Positions 17,916 through 26,782 of a DNA stretch of 64,000 nucleotides are shown piece after piece (position 1 is the first letter of the stretch; every line of letters starts with the position of its first letter). Source of the DNA: Sorangium sp025924095 (lineage in GTDB: Bacteria; Myxococcota_A; Polyangia; Polyangiales; Polyangiaceae); NCBI RefSeq assembly GCF_051521505.1, contig NZ_CP150356.1:4960001-5024000 (forward strand), in the 5' to 3' direction. Under the pieces are notes generated by a model. It did not search any database and was not told the DNA's origin. It was given only the letters and a program-made list of their open reading frames with translations. The position numbers and the translations under genes are program-made.

Positions 17916-19634
17916 ATGAGAGCGACGGAACGGACGAGCAGCAAGGCGGTGAGCAACGCATCCCCTCTCCCCTCCGGCGGAGCGCAGGACAGGGTCGGCG
18001 CGCCGGCGCGGCGCGCCGCGCGCTGGCGGAGGGCCGGCATTCCCTTCTCCTTGTGGATGCTCCCCGCCGCGTCGGCGGCCGTGGCGTTGCAGCTCGCCGG
18101 ATGCTGGCCGCTGTCTTACTCGGAGGACTGCGAGGACGACTCCAGGTACTGCCCCCCCGCCGGGACCGGCGGCACCGACACGCCCGAGCCCACCTGCGAC
18201 GCGGATCCGACCCAGAATGCGAGCACGGTGACGGACCAGTGCGCTGTGTTCGCGCGCGCGGGCGCGGCGTCCGGAGGGGACGGGACGAAGGGGAGGCCGT
18301 ACGCGTCGCTCGCGGAGGCGATCGCGAACGCGAACGGCAAGCGGGTGCTGGCGTGCTCGAGCGAGGCGTTCGAGGAGAGCGTCACGATCAAGGCGGCCGT
18401 CGAGGTGATCGGCGGGTTCGACTGCACCGCGGGCTGGACGTGGAGCGATCAGGCGCGGAGCGCGATCGAGGGCCCCGCGGACAAGGTGGCGCTCACGCTG
18501 GCGGAGGACGCGAGCGGGGTGAAGCTGCAGAGCTTCGCGATCCGCGCGGCCGACGCGACCGAGCCGGGCGGCTCGTCGATCGGCGTGGCGGTCGCGGACA
18601 TCGAGGCGGAGCTCGTGCGCGTCGACGTGATCGCGGGCGACGGGATGGATGGCGCGAGGGGCGAGACGCCGGCGGTGGCGCAGGACGGCGTGAGCGCGCC
18701 GGATGACGTCTCGGATACGTGCGTCGGAACCGTCTACGGCGGCGTGCCCGGCGTGACGAGCTGCGATGATGGCGAGACACGCGGCGGCATCGGGGGGCTC
18801 GGTGGAAAGACCGCGGAAGACGAGGGGCGCGGGCAGAACGGCACGGACGGCACGCCGCTACCGGGAGAGGACCCCGCGAGGGCCGGCCTCGGCGGCATCG
18901 GATACGGACAGCCGGATGCGCTGAACAACTGCACGCGCGGCGAAGAAGGCGCGCCGGGCGCCCATGGCCAGACCGGCGACCGTGGCAGCGACACCCTGCT
19001 GACGCTCGCCAGCGTCAGCGGGGGCGACGGCAGAAGCGGCACGAGCGGGGCGCGCGGCCAAGGTGGAGGGGGCGGCGGCGGCGCGAAGGCGGGGCAGTTC
19101 TGCGCGGCCGGCGAAGGTAGGTACGACGACGGCGTGGGCGCCAGCGGCGGCGGGGGCGGGGCCGGAGGCTGCGGGGGGAAAGGAGGGGGCGGCGGCAAGG
19201 CCGGCGGGTCGAGCCTCGGGATCCTCAGCCTCGGGACCCGGCTGGTGTTGACCGAGGTGAACATCGCGGTCGGCGCAGCGGGCCACGGAGGGACCGGAGG
19301 CGACGGAAAGCGCGGCGGCAACGGCGGCAACGGCGCTGCGGGCGGCTCCGTCGATGCCGATACGGGCCCGGGCGCCCGGAAGGGCTGCGACGGTGGCCCC
19401 GGCGGCGCGGGCGGCGACGGCGGCCCCGGCGGCGGCGGCCGAGGCGGCCACGCGGTGAGCATCGCCTACAAGGTCACGCCGACCTCCGCGCCCGCCGAGA
19501 TGCCGTTCGAGGGAGGCCCGGCCGGAGACGGCGGTCCCCCCGGGTTCAGCGGCGCGGAGGTCAACGCCGGCGCGCCCGGGGTGACCGGCGCATGCTGGGA
19601 CTTCGCCACGAACACGAGCTGCGCGCCGCAGTGA
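17916..19634 (+). CDS. Glycine-rich (PGRS-like) lipoprotein
   Basis: The product is 572 residues from the ATG at 17916, with GAAAGG nine bases upstream. A long basic N-region (ARRAARWRRAG) leads to a hydrophobic core and the lipobox QLAGC. Residues about 85-230 are a beta-helix-like domain (GRPYASLAEAIANANGKRV, VEVIGGFDCTAGWTW, VKLQSFAIRAAD), as in Pbp5/PHB1-like surface proteins. The remainder is dominated by Gly-Gly-X repeats with scattered cysteines, resembling mycobacterial PGRS or collagen-like surface domains. It is probably anchored to the outer membrane and exposed. Gly codons are mixed (ggc, ggg, gga), so the repeats are not a recent nucleotide expansion. An upstream ATG at 17829 is in frame but has no ribosome site. 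Confidence 0.82.
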   Translation: MRATERTSSKAVSNASPLPSGGAQDRVGAPARRAARWRRAGIPFSLWMLPAASAAVALQLAGCWPLSYSEDCEDDSRYCPPAGTGGTDTPEPTCDADPTQNASTVTDQCAVFARAGAASGGDGTKGRPYASLAEAIANANGKRVLACSSEAFEESVTIKAAVEVIGGFDCTAGWTWSDQARSAIEGPADKVALTLAEDASGVKLQSFAIRAADATEPGGSSIGVAVADIEAELVRVDVIAGDGMDGARGETPAVAQDGVSAPDDVSDTCVGTVYGGVPGVTSCDDGETRGGIGGLGGKTAEDEGRGQNGTDGTPLPGEDPARAGLGGIGYGQPDALNNCTRGEEGAPGAHGQTGDRGSDTLLTLASVSGGDGRSGTSGARGQGGGGGGGAKAGQFCAAGEGRYDDGVGASGGGGGAGGCGGKGGGGGKAGGSSLGILSLGTRLVLTEVNIAVGAAGHGGTGGDGKRGGNGGNGAAGGSVDADTGPGARKGCDGGPGGAGGDGGPGGGGRGGHAVSIAYKVTPTSAPAEMPFEGGPAGDGGPPGFSGAEVNAGAPGVTGACWDFATNTSCAPQ

Positions 19635-19659
19635 GCCGCGCAGCGGCGCCGTCACGTGC

Positions 19660-19902
19660 TCACACGGACGCCGAGCGGAGCTCCGCCGTCGCCGGGCCGC
19701 TCACGCGCGCGCGCTCGGCGGCCACGAGCTCCAGGAGCTCCTGCCGGGTCGCTTGCCCGCTGTCGAGCAGCTCGCGCATGGCGCCGTCCACGTAGCCCTT
19801 CGTGCGCGCCAGGCGGGGAGCGCTCTCCCCGCCCTCCCGCGCGGTCAGCATGTCGTGCAGCATCCGCCTGAGCCCCGTCATCGCCTCGGTCTTCGAGCGC
19901 AT
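19660..19902 (-). CDS. Small uncharacterised helical protein
   Basis: The product is 80 residues (MRSKTEAMTGLRRMLHD to end). It is charged and almost entirely helical in appearance, and has no signal or TM segment. The start is chosen at 19902 because GAGGTG lies six bases upstream; the ATG at 19908 sits immediately against that motif. The sequence ARTKGYVDGAMRELLDSGQATRQELLELVAAERARV suggests a small dimeric helical-bundle protein. Family not recognised. It lies between the convergent glycine-rich lipoprotein gene and the 430-residue membrane protein gene, which is co-directional. Confidence 0.65.
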   Translation of the reverse strand: MRSKTEAMTGLRRMLHDMLTAREGGESAPRLARTKGYVDGAMRELLDSGQATRQELLELVAAERARVSGPATAELRSASV

Positions 19903-19955
19903 CGCCATCACCTCGCCCGATCGGCCTAGCGAAGGCGGCGCGATCCGGCCAAGTT

Positions 19956-21248
19956 TCAGGCGCGCGGCAGCCGGCTCAGCGCGAGATCCGCGGCGGCGCG
20001 CTCGATCCCCGCGAGCGCGATCTCCGGCCCCTTCCGCGGGACGAGGACCACACGGCAGCGGCCGCGGGTCGCCGTCTCCGCGTGGGACAGCCCGAAATCG
20101 AGCGCCGCGCCGATGGCGAAGACGAGCGCGCCCATGCCGAGCAGCTCGGGCGACCCCGCCCGCGCGCCGTCGACGAGCAGCGAGACGCCGAGGTATGTCC
20201 CCAGCCCCAGCGCGACGAGCCCCGCGTAGAGGCCGAGCCGCGGGTAGCGCACCTCGCGCGTCGCGCGGAGGAGCGCCTCGACCGGGATGTACGTCTCCTG
20301 CTCCCGCAGCGTCCGGCCGAACAGCTCGGTCCGGCTGCGGACGGTCACGCCTCTCGGGCCGATCTCCACCGAGGCGGGCCGTCGGTACCGCAGGAGGAGC
20401 CGCCCGGCGAGCCGGGCGACGTGCGCCACCAGCAGGATCCCGGTCGCGGCCAGCAGCACGAGCGCCACCGGCCCGCGCGGCGGCGGCGACAGCTCGCCCG
20501 CGAGCCGCCCCGGCGCCCGGCCGTCGGCATCCGGCCCGCCGGCCGCCCAGCCCTCGTCCCCGGTCGCCCCGGCGCCGCCCAGCGCGGCCTCGCCGTCTGC
20601 GGCCGAGGTGCCCGGCGCGCGGCTCGGCCGTCTCCCGGGCGACACCGCGTCGCGCAGCAGCGAGCGCACGATCGGATCGCGCACCTCGTCCACCAGCGCC
20701 GTGGCCTCGGCGCGCGCGTCCGGCGAGGCGCTCCCCCGCAGCGCGGCCGCGGCGATCAGCGCGCCCGCCCGGCCGAGCTGCGGCAGCGCGCCCTGGTCGG
20801 CGCGCCGCACCAGCGCGGCGACCGCCCGCCAGAGCCCCGCGGCGCGCTCGCCCAGCGCGGCGTCCAGGGCGGTCAGCGCGTCGACCGAGGTGTACGTCGC
20901 CAGCCAGACAAGCGCTTCGGCGACGCGCCCCTCCGCCTCCGGCCCCTCGGGCGGCGAGAGAGCGACCCCGCGGGCGAGCAGCGTGGCGAGGAGCACCCGG
21001 GTGGCGCTCCCCGCGCCCTCGCTGGTGCCGCGCTCGAGCGCCCGGATCACGTTGCCGAACCGGGTTTCCGCGTCGGCGACCGACAGGCCCGCGCGGTCCA
21101 CGAGCTCCGCGAGGCCGCCCTCCAGGGTGGTCCGCCGCTCGTCCGCGGCGGCAAAGGCCGCCGTGTGGACGACCCGTGCGAGGTCGTCGCCATGGGGGTG
21201 TCCGGCAAGCTCATCGAGCGCGGCGTGCGGAGAGTGTTCGGGCGTCAT
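19956..21248 (-). CDS. Uncharacterised membrane protein with helical N-terminal domain
   Basis: The product is 430 residues. Residues 1-205 form an Ala/Leu/Glu-rich helical domain. A Gly/Ala/Pro-rich linker (about 205-245) leads to three hydrophobic segments: GPVALVLLAATGILLVAHVA, LGLYAGLVALGLGTYLGVSL and LLGMGALVFAIGAALDFGLS. A short beta-rich PH-like part lies between them (SVEIGPRGVTVRSRTELFGR) and another follows (RCRVVLVPRKGPEIALAGI). The arrangement suggests an inner-membrane protein with cytoplasmic domains. No catalytic motif seen; function unknown. Confidence 0.78.
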   Translation of the reverse strand: MTPEHSPHAALDELAGHPHGDDLARVVHTAAFAAADERRTTLEGGLAELVDRAGLSVADAETRFGNVIRALERGTSEGAGSATRVLLATLLARGVALSPPEGPEAEGRVAEALVWLATYTSVDALTALDAALGERAAGLWRAVAALVRRADQGALPQLGRAGALIAAAALRGSASPDARAEATALVDEVRDPIVRSLLRDAVSPGRRPSRAPGTSAADGEAALGGAGATGDEGWAAGGPDADGRAPGRLAGELSPPPRGPVALVLLAATGILLVAHVARLAGRLLLRYRRPASVEIGPRGVTVRSRTELFGRTLREQETYIPVEALLRATREVRYPRLGLYAGLVALGLGTYLGVSLLVDGARAGSPELLGMGALVFAIGAALDFGLSHAETATRGRCRVVLVPRKGPEIALAGIERAAADLALSRLPRA

Positions 21249-21363
21249 CGGCGCGGGCTGGTCGGATTAACTGAACGCCGCCCCTTTGGCTAGTGTTCCG
21301 CGCGGCCCCGGCGCCGCGGCCGGCGCTCCGCCCCGCGCGCCGCCTCATTCCGCGGCCCGCGCG

Positions 21364-22731
21364 CTACTTCCTCCGCGCTGCGGCCTGGTCCCGCAGCGCC
21401 TGCTCCACGAAGCCCATGATCAGCTTGAGCTGCCGGTTCGTGACGTGGAGCTTCGACCAGATGACCTTCCCGTCGGTGTTGAAGGTGACCTCATCCACCA
21501 CGTCGATCTTCGTGATCCCCAGGTTGATGCTCCGGATCGCGTTCAAGGTCCTCGTGAGGTCCTGCGCGTGAGCCAGCGCATCTTCAGGGGATTCGTCGCC
21601 CGCCGTGAGGGCCAGGTCGGCGCCCCCGTCCCGGGTCGGCGTGACGGTGAGCCGCATCCACGCGATGCTGCGCGGCAGCGCCTGGACCCCGCGGAAGGCG
21701 TTCGCCGGCGTGAGCATCGAGATAACGATGCCCGCCGTCGACGATTTATTGAAGCCTTTCATGGACTTCAACTTGGATAATTGATCTTCTTCTTCAGCAG
21801 GAAGGACCACGAGCAGCCGCCGGTTCGGGACCATCGCGAAGATGCGCTCGCTGCGGTCGGCGGTGGCCCGGGCGGCGGGGACGGGGGCGTCCTCGATCCA
21901 CGACCCGTTCGATCGCTGGACGACGACGTCGACGGCCGCGCGCATGGCCGCCTCGGGCGCCCGGTAGTCCATGACGGCGACGACCTTGCTGGAGTCGCGG
22001 AGCTGCGGCCCGGCAATGAGGAGGTGGTCGATGTCCCGGATCGGGTCGATGGTGGTGTCCTGAAAGAAGGACTGCCACTGGGGGATGGTCGTCAGGATCC
22101 GGCCGAACCAATCGCCGAGCTCGTGGCTGCGCAGCCGGTCGCCGGCGATGAGCACCTGCACGTTCGGGTCCTTCGACGCGAGCTTGCCCGGCGCGCCTGC
22201 GACGCTCAGCGGGGTGCGCAGGTTCGGTTGATCGCTGTCGTCGCCCGTGCCCCCATCCCCCGCCGCGTCCGGGCCCGCGTCGCCCGGCGGCCGGCGGCGC
22301 GGCGGCTCGGGCGCGCCGGCGTCCGGCGCCTCGGGCGCGGCGCTGGCCGACGCCGCGGGAGGAGATGGCGCGGGCGGCGGCGTCGCGCTCGCCGCGGCGC
22401 CCGCCCCGCCGGGCGTCGCCTCGCCGCCGGTCGCGGAGGGCGCCGCGGCGACCGCGCTGGGGTCGTCCGCGAGCAGGTCGAGGTCGATCGGGACGATCGT
22501 CTCGCCGGCGTCGTAGTCGGTCAGCTCGCCCCGTAGCGCGAACATGGCCTCGAGCCACGAGAACAGCGGGGTCGGGAGCAGGGGCAGGTGCAGGAGCAAC
22601 GCGACGGCCGCCGCGGTCGCCAGCGCGCGCCTCGATGCGGCGCGGACGAGCGGGATGACCCCGGTGCCCAGGCCCGCGCGCCGGGCCGCAGTCGTGTTGT
22701 TCAAGCCACGCCCCGGGGTCCGTTCCGCCAC
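21364..22731 (-). CDS. Uncharacterised single-pass membrane protein
   Basis: The product is 455 residues, starting at GTG 22731. A basic N-terminus is followed by one hydrophobic segment (ATAAAVALLLHLPLLPTPL), then a Pro/Ala/Gly-rich linker (about 85-165), then a periplasmic domain of about 280 residues (VQVLIAGDRLRSHELGDWFG, DIDHLLIAGPQLRDSSKVVAVMDY, IFAMVPNRRLLVVLPAEEED, LHVTNRQLKLIMGFVEQALRD). A linker of this kind often spans the periplasm or cell wall. The family is not recognised. It is divergent from the L,D-transpeptidase gene. Confidence 0.8.
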   Translation of the reverse strand: MAERTPGRGLNNTTAARRAGLGTGVIPLVRAASRRALATAAAVALLLHLPLLPTPLFSWLEAMFALRGELTDYDAGETIVPIDLDLLADDPSAVAAAPSATGGEATPGGAGAAASATPPPAPSPPAASASAAPEAPDAGAPEPPRRRPPGDAGPDAAGDGGTGDDSDQPNLRTPLSVAGAPGKLASKDPNVQVLIAGDRLRSHELGDWFGRILTTIPQWQSFFQDTTIDPIRDIDHLLIAGPQLRDSSKVVAVMDYRAPEAAMRAAVDVVVQRSNGSWIEDAPVPAARATADRSERIFAMVPNRRLLVVLPAEEEDQLSKLKSMKGFNKSSTAGIVISMLTPANAFRGVQALPRSIAWMRLTVTPTRDGGADLALTAGDESPEDALAHAQDLTRTLNAIRSINLGITKIDVVDEVTFNTDGKVIWSKLHVTNRQLKLIMGFVEQALRDQAAARRK

Positions 22732-22908
22732 GGCGGTACCCTAGCAGCAGCCGCTCGAACGGCATCCGCGCTGCGGACGGCGCGCCGCCCGCGCGCGCGC
22801 CGCGCGTCGCGGCTGCGTGGCATGTCGTTCGCTCTGACGACGGTCATGCGATGCCGCCTGCCCCGGCGCCCGCCGCGGTGAACCGAGGGACGCGCGCTCC
22901 GCAGAGAA

Positions 22909-24948
22909 GTGGATCGACACGTGAGTGACCAGGTACTAAGACCGCCGAGCCGACCCGACCCTACGGGTCGATCACCAGACCGCGAGGACCGGGAAGGCCA
23001 GTCCTCGCCCAACGCTGTGAATGCGATGAACCGCTCTCAGGCGCCCCGACCCCGCGGGCAGAACGACCCCGCACGATCGCACGGCAGCGGCAACGTCCGC
23101 ACCGGCGGCGCGCGGAAGCCGCAACCTGCGCCGGACCCCGGTCGCTCCGGGGGCGGCGCAGGGCGAACCTCGTTCGTCTCGAGCGCGCTCGGGTTCATCG
23201 CCGCGGCGGCCTTCGCCGGCACGGCGGTGTGGTGGGCGAGCGGCTGCCAGGGCGAGGCGCCTCCGGGCCCCTCCACCGAAGGCAAGTCGCCGCCCGAGCG
23301 AACGTCGTCCCTCCCCCGCCCGTCGCCCACGTCCGCCGCCCGCGCGCACGCGTCCGCCGAGGCCCCGAGCCCGAGCGCCGAGCCCTCGGCGGCCCCGGAG
23401 CCGCCCGCGCCCGACAAGCCCTACACGGGGCCGCTGCTCGGCTCGATCGTGCCGCAGGCGTCGGTCTACCCGACGATGGAGTTCTCCAAGCAGCGGCTCG
23501 GCTACATCCGGCTCGGCAGCAAGGTGCCTGTCGATCCGAAGCCGATCAAGGGCGGGAGCTGCGCCAAGGGCTGGTACCGCCTCCTCGACGGCGGCTACGT
23601 CTGCGGGAGGTCGGCCACGACCGATCTGTCGAACCCGCAGGTCCGCCTCGGCATCACGCCGCCGAACCTCGAGGAGGTCCTCCCGTACAAGTACGCGTTC
23701 AACACGACGCACGGCACGCCGCTCTACCGCTCCGTCCCCTCGAAGGACGAGATGACGCGCTACGAGCCGTACCTCGAGTCATCGAAGCGCAAGAAGAAGG
23801 AAGAGGAGAAGCAGCGCGCCGAGGAGCTCTACGAGGAGACCGAGAAGGAGGTCGCCGCCGCGGCCGCAGCCGCCGCCGCTCGCCCCTCGGCGAGCCCCCC
23901 CGAGGCGGGCGCGACCCCCGTGGCCGCGGTCACCTCGGAGGCCTCTGCGACGGGGGACAAGGCGGCAGCCGTCGCCGCGGCCGCGTCGCTCGGCATCGCC
24001 CCGGCGCCGGTCGAGGAGGAGCCCGAGAAGCCGTGGTGGGAGAACGTCGACGACAAGGGCAGGCCGCTCAACGTCACGCTCGCCGATCTCGACAAGGACG
24101 CCGACTCGACGGTCGCGAAGCGGATGGTGAAGGGCTTCTTCGTCGCGGTCGACAAGACCTTCGGCTGGAACGGCCGCAGCTGGTACAAGACGACCGCGGG
24201 GCTCGTCGCGCCGAGCGACCGCATGTACGTCATCAAGCCGCCGTCCTCGCAGGGCATCGACTTCCCCGAGGGCGCGAAGTCGGTCGGCTTCATCCTCGCG
24301 AAGTCGGCGAGCAAGTATCAGTTCGACGACGAGATGAAGTCGGTCTCCGTGGCCGGCTCGCTGGAGCGCTTCGCGGCGTTCGGCCTCACGGGGGAGTCCC
24401 ACAAGCACAGGTCGGTCGTCTACCGGAAGACCACCGAGGGCTGGTGGATGAAGGGCGCCGACGGGACGTACACCGAGCTCGGCGCCCCGCCGCCCGACCT
24501 CGCGCCGGGTGAGAAGTGGATCGACGTGAACGTGTCGCGCAAGACGCTGATCGCGGTCGAGGGCGACAGGCCCGTCTTCGCGGCGCTCATCTCCCCGGGG
24601 AGGCGCTCGAAGGACAAGAAGAAGGACCACCCGACGCTCACGGGGGTGTTCCGCATCCGCGAGAAGCACATCGCGACCACGATGGACGGCGACGGGACGG
24701 TCGCGGGCGACCTGCCGTACAGCATCGAGGACGTGCCGTTCGTCGCGTACTACGACGGGTCGTACGCGTTCCACGGCGCCTTCTGGCACTCCAACTTCGG
24801 CCGGGAGATGAGCCACGGCTGCGTGAACCTCTCGCCGCTCGACGCGAAGAAGGTCTTCTTCTGGAGCGAGCCCAGCCTGCCTCGCGGCTGGCACGGGGTC
24901 TGGGCGACGCCGGAGAACCGCGGGACGCTCGTGTCCATCCACGAGTGA
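22909..24948 (+). CDS. L,D-transpeptidase (YkuD domain) lipoprotein
   Basis: The product is 679 residues from GTG 22909; GTG 22921 or ATG 23026 are alternative starts. A hydrophobic segment ending in a lipobox-like WASGC lies near residue 112. A Pro/Ser-rich linker, an SH3-like module (LGSIVPQASVYPTMEF), a basic/acidic coiled stretch (SSKRKKKEEEKQRAEELYEE) and an Ala-rich linker follow. The C-terminal catalytic YkuD domain has HGAFWHSNFGREMSHGCVNLSP, containing the SHGCVN active-site cysteine. These enzymes form 3-3 peptidoglycan cross-links or attach proteins to peptidoglycan in the periplasm. It is long for the family because of the N-terminal additions. Confidence 0.9.
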   Translation: MDRHVSDQVLRPPSRPDPTGRSPDREDREGQSSPNAVNAMNRSQAPRPRGQNDPARSHGSGNVRTGGARKPQPAPDPGRSGGGAGRTSFVSSALGFIAAAAFAGTAVWWASGCQGEAPPGPSTEGKSPPERTSSLPRPSPTSAARAHASAEAPSPSAEPSAAPEPPAPDKPYTGPLLGSIVPQASVYPTMEFSKQRLGYIRLGSKVPVDPKPIKGGSCAKGWYRLLDGGYVCGRSATTDLSNPQVRLGITPPNLEEVLPYKYAFNTTHGTPLYRSVPSKDEMTRYEPYLESSKRKKKEEEKQRAEELYEETEKEVAAAAAAAAARPSASPPEAGATPVAAVTSEASATGDKAAAVAAAASLGIAPAPVEEEPEKPWWENVDDKGRPLNVTLADLDKDADSTVAKRMVKGFFVAVDKTFGWNGRSWYKTTAGLVAPSDRMYVIKPPSSQGIDFPEGAKSVGFILAKSASKYQFDDEMKSVSVAGSLERFAAFGLTGESHKHRSVVYRKTTEGWWMKGADGTYTELGAPPPDLAPGEKWIDVNVSRKTLIAVEGDRPVFAALISPGRRSKDKKKDHPTLTGVFRIREKHIATTMDGDGTVAGDLPYSIEDVPFVAYYDGSYAFHGAFWHSNFGREMSHGCVNLSPLDAKKVFFWSEPSLPRGWHGVWATPENRGTLVSIHE

Positions 24949-25023
24949 GCGGGCCACGAGTGAGCGGCGGCGATCCCTCGCCACGAGTGAGCGGGCCACG
25001 AGTGAGCGGCGGCGGTCCCTCGC
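24940..25023. repeat. Two tandem 42-bp repeats overlapping a stop codon
   Basis: A 42-bp unit (CACGAGTGAGCGGGC followed by a 27-bp part beginning CACGAGTGAGCGG) occurs twice, with one base difference, so the core CACGAGTGAGCGG appears four times. The first copy contains the last codons and the TGA stop of the L,D-transpeptidase gene, which suggests the array grew from the gene's 3' end. Confidence 0.85.
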
Positions 25024-25174
25024 CTCGCCCGGACGACCGGCCGCCTGCCACCCAGCGAGCGCCGGGCTCGTCGCTGGAAATCCGGGTAGGTCGTTCTCAG
25101 AACAGCTTGAACGGTCGCTTTGACAGGGCTCCCTCTTGACTCTGGAGCCCCCTTCGCACACTTGTGGAGCCGCC

Positions 25175-26200
25175 ATGGACCAGTTCTCGGCGCACCTCGA
25201 TCGCGGGTGGGATCTTGTCCAGCGCGGCGACACGCGCGGAGCAGAGGCGTCGGCCCGACGGGCGATCGAGCTCGATCCGAACTCGCCGGAGGCTCACAAC
25301 CTGCTCGGCTTCGTCGCGGCCCTCGAGGGCGAAGGCGAGGAGGCCATCGAGGCGTACCGCCAGGCGATCGCCCTCGATGACACCTACCTGGAGGCGATGC
25401 TCAACGCCGCCGAGGTGTACATCCACCCGCTCGGCGATTTCGATCAGGCGATCGAGATGTGCGACCAGGCGCTCGATCTGGCCGAGGTCGATGAGGAGAT
25501 CATCGACGCGCTCCTCCTCAAGTTCGACGCGCTCCTCGGCAAGGGCGATCTCGACGAGGCCGCTCAGGTCGCCGCCAGGATCCCCGAGGGCCCCTACGAC
25601 AACCCGAACCACACGTTCCTCGTGGGTCGCGCCTTCTACGAGATCGGCCAGGCCGACAAGGCCGCCGCGCTCATCGAGGAGGCAGCGCTCAAGGATCCGC
25701 GGCACGCCGAGGCCCACTACTACCTCGGGCTCATCCGCGACGAGCGGGGCGACGTCCGCGGGGCGACGCAGGCCTTCCTGCGCTCGCGCGAGCTCGACGT
25801 CGAGCTCGGCATGCCCCCCTGGGCGCCGAGCCGCGACGGCTTCATGGCGCTCGCCGAGAAGACGATCGCCGCGCTCAACCCCGTGCTCCGGCGCTACGTC
25901 GAGGGGGCGGAGCTCTACATCTCCGACGTGCCCGGGATGGAGCTCGTGGCCGAGGGGGTCGATCCGCGCGCGCTGGTCCTCCTCGACGGCCTCAACGCCG
26001 ACGAGCGCGAGCGCGGCCTCCGCGGCAACGTCGAGGTCCACCCGTGCGCGCGGGTCTTCGTCTACGCGCTCAACGTCGCGCGCCTCGCGGGCAGCATCGA
26101 GGCGCTCGACCGCGAGATCAACCTCGCGCTCGAGCGCGAGATCACCGCGACGTTCCTCGAAGCCGAGCAGAACGAGCGGACCGAGAAAGAGCTCAACTGA
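25175..26200 (+). CDS. TPR protein with zincin-like C-terminal domain lacking the metal motif
   Basis: The product is 341 residues from the ATG at 25175 (GGAG seven bases upstream); a TTG at 25136 is less likely. Residues 1-215 are TPR repeats (GWDLVQRGDTRGAEASARRAIELDPNSP, NLLGFVAALEGEGEEAIEAY). Residues about 220-341 (VEGAELYISDVPGMELVAEG, PRALVLLDGLNADE, ARVFVYALNVARLAG) resemble the start of the small zincin-like metallopeptidase family (PF06262-type), but no HExxH is present. It is soluble with no signal peptide. A protein-binding role is inferred from the TPRs; the zincin relation is tentative. Confidence 0.8.
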   Translation: MDQFSAHLDRGWDLVQRGDTRGAEASARRAIELDPNSPEAHNLLGFVAALEGEGEEAIEAYRQAIALDDTYLEAMLNAAEVYIHPLGDFDQAIEMCDQALDLAEVDEEIIDALLLKFDALLGKGDLDEAAQVAARIPEGPYDNPNHTFLVGRAFYEIGQADKAAALIEEAALKDPRHAEAHYYLGLIRDERGDVRGATQAFLRSRELDVELGMPPWAPSRDGFMALAEKTIAALNPVLRRYVEGAELYISDVPGMELVAEGVDPRALVLLDGLNADERERGLRGNVEVHPCARVFVYALNVARLAGSIEALDREINLALEREITATFLEAEQNERTEKELN

Positions 26201-26302
26201 CGTCGGCGGCCGTCAGCTGACGCTCGCACGTCCGCTCGTCCGCTCGCGAAAAGGCTGCGGGCGCCTGCCGGGCCATGGCGTCAGGACGACCGGCGTCGCC
26301 GC

Positions 26303-26782
26303 TCACTTCCACTTGATGGCGGTCACCTCGGTGCTGATGCCCGGCGACGAGCGGATGACCACGGAGCTCATCAGCCGGTGCACGGCGCCGAGCCCGAGGC
26401 CGAGCCCCTGACCGGGCATCCTCGGCACAAGCCGCGCGGAGCTCGACGAGGACGGGCTGCGATCGCTCTTCGGCCCCACGTCCTCCAGCATCGCGATCTT
26501 CGGATCCAGGCCGGGGCCGGAGTCGCGCACGATCACCTCGACGCCCCAGCGGCCGCTCCCCGCCTGCGCGTCCTCGTGGATCGCGCGGATGCTGATGCTG
26601 CCGCCGCCGCCGTGGCGCACGGCGTTCGACACGAGCTCGGCGATCGCGATCGCGAGCTCGTGCTGCGCGCGCTCCGAGAGCCCCGCCCAGCGCGCGATCT
26701 GCGCACCCTCGGCCGCGCAGGCGAAGCGATCCTCCTCGCGCGTGACGGGGATGCTGAAGGCTGGCGGGGTCCGCTGCGTCAC
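26303..26782 (-). CDS. RsbW-like anti-sigma serine/threonine kinase (HATPase_c)
   Basis: The product is 159 residues, starting at GTG 26782, which overlaps the stop of the upstream phosphatase gene (GTGA). It has the GHKL ATPase motifs: N-box ELVSNAVRHGGGG, G1 VIVRDSGPGLD and G2 GQGLGLGLGAVHRL. Proteins of this size act as anti-sigma factors or kinases of anti-sigma antagonists. It is the last gene of the stressosome operon, where such a kinase commonly passes the stress signal to a downstream regulator. No sigma factor gene lies nearby. Confidence 0.88.
   Translation of the reverse strand: MTQRTPPAFSIPVTREEDRFACAAEGAQIARWAGLSERAQHELAIAIAELVSNAVRHGGGGSISIRAIHEDAQAGSGRWGVEVIVRDSGPGLDPKIAMLEDVGPKSDRSPSSSSSARLVPRMPGQGLGLGLGAVHRLMSSVVIRSSPGISTEVTAIKWK

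Noticed and set aside
15734..18040. Minus-strand frame of about 770 codons opposite the giant lipoprotein
   Set aside because: Antisense shadow: Arg/Pro/Ala-rich with no motif, while the plus strand has signal peptide, lipobox and ordered repeats.
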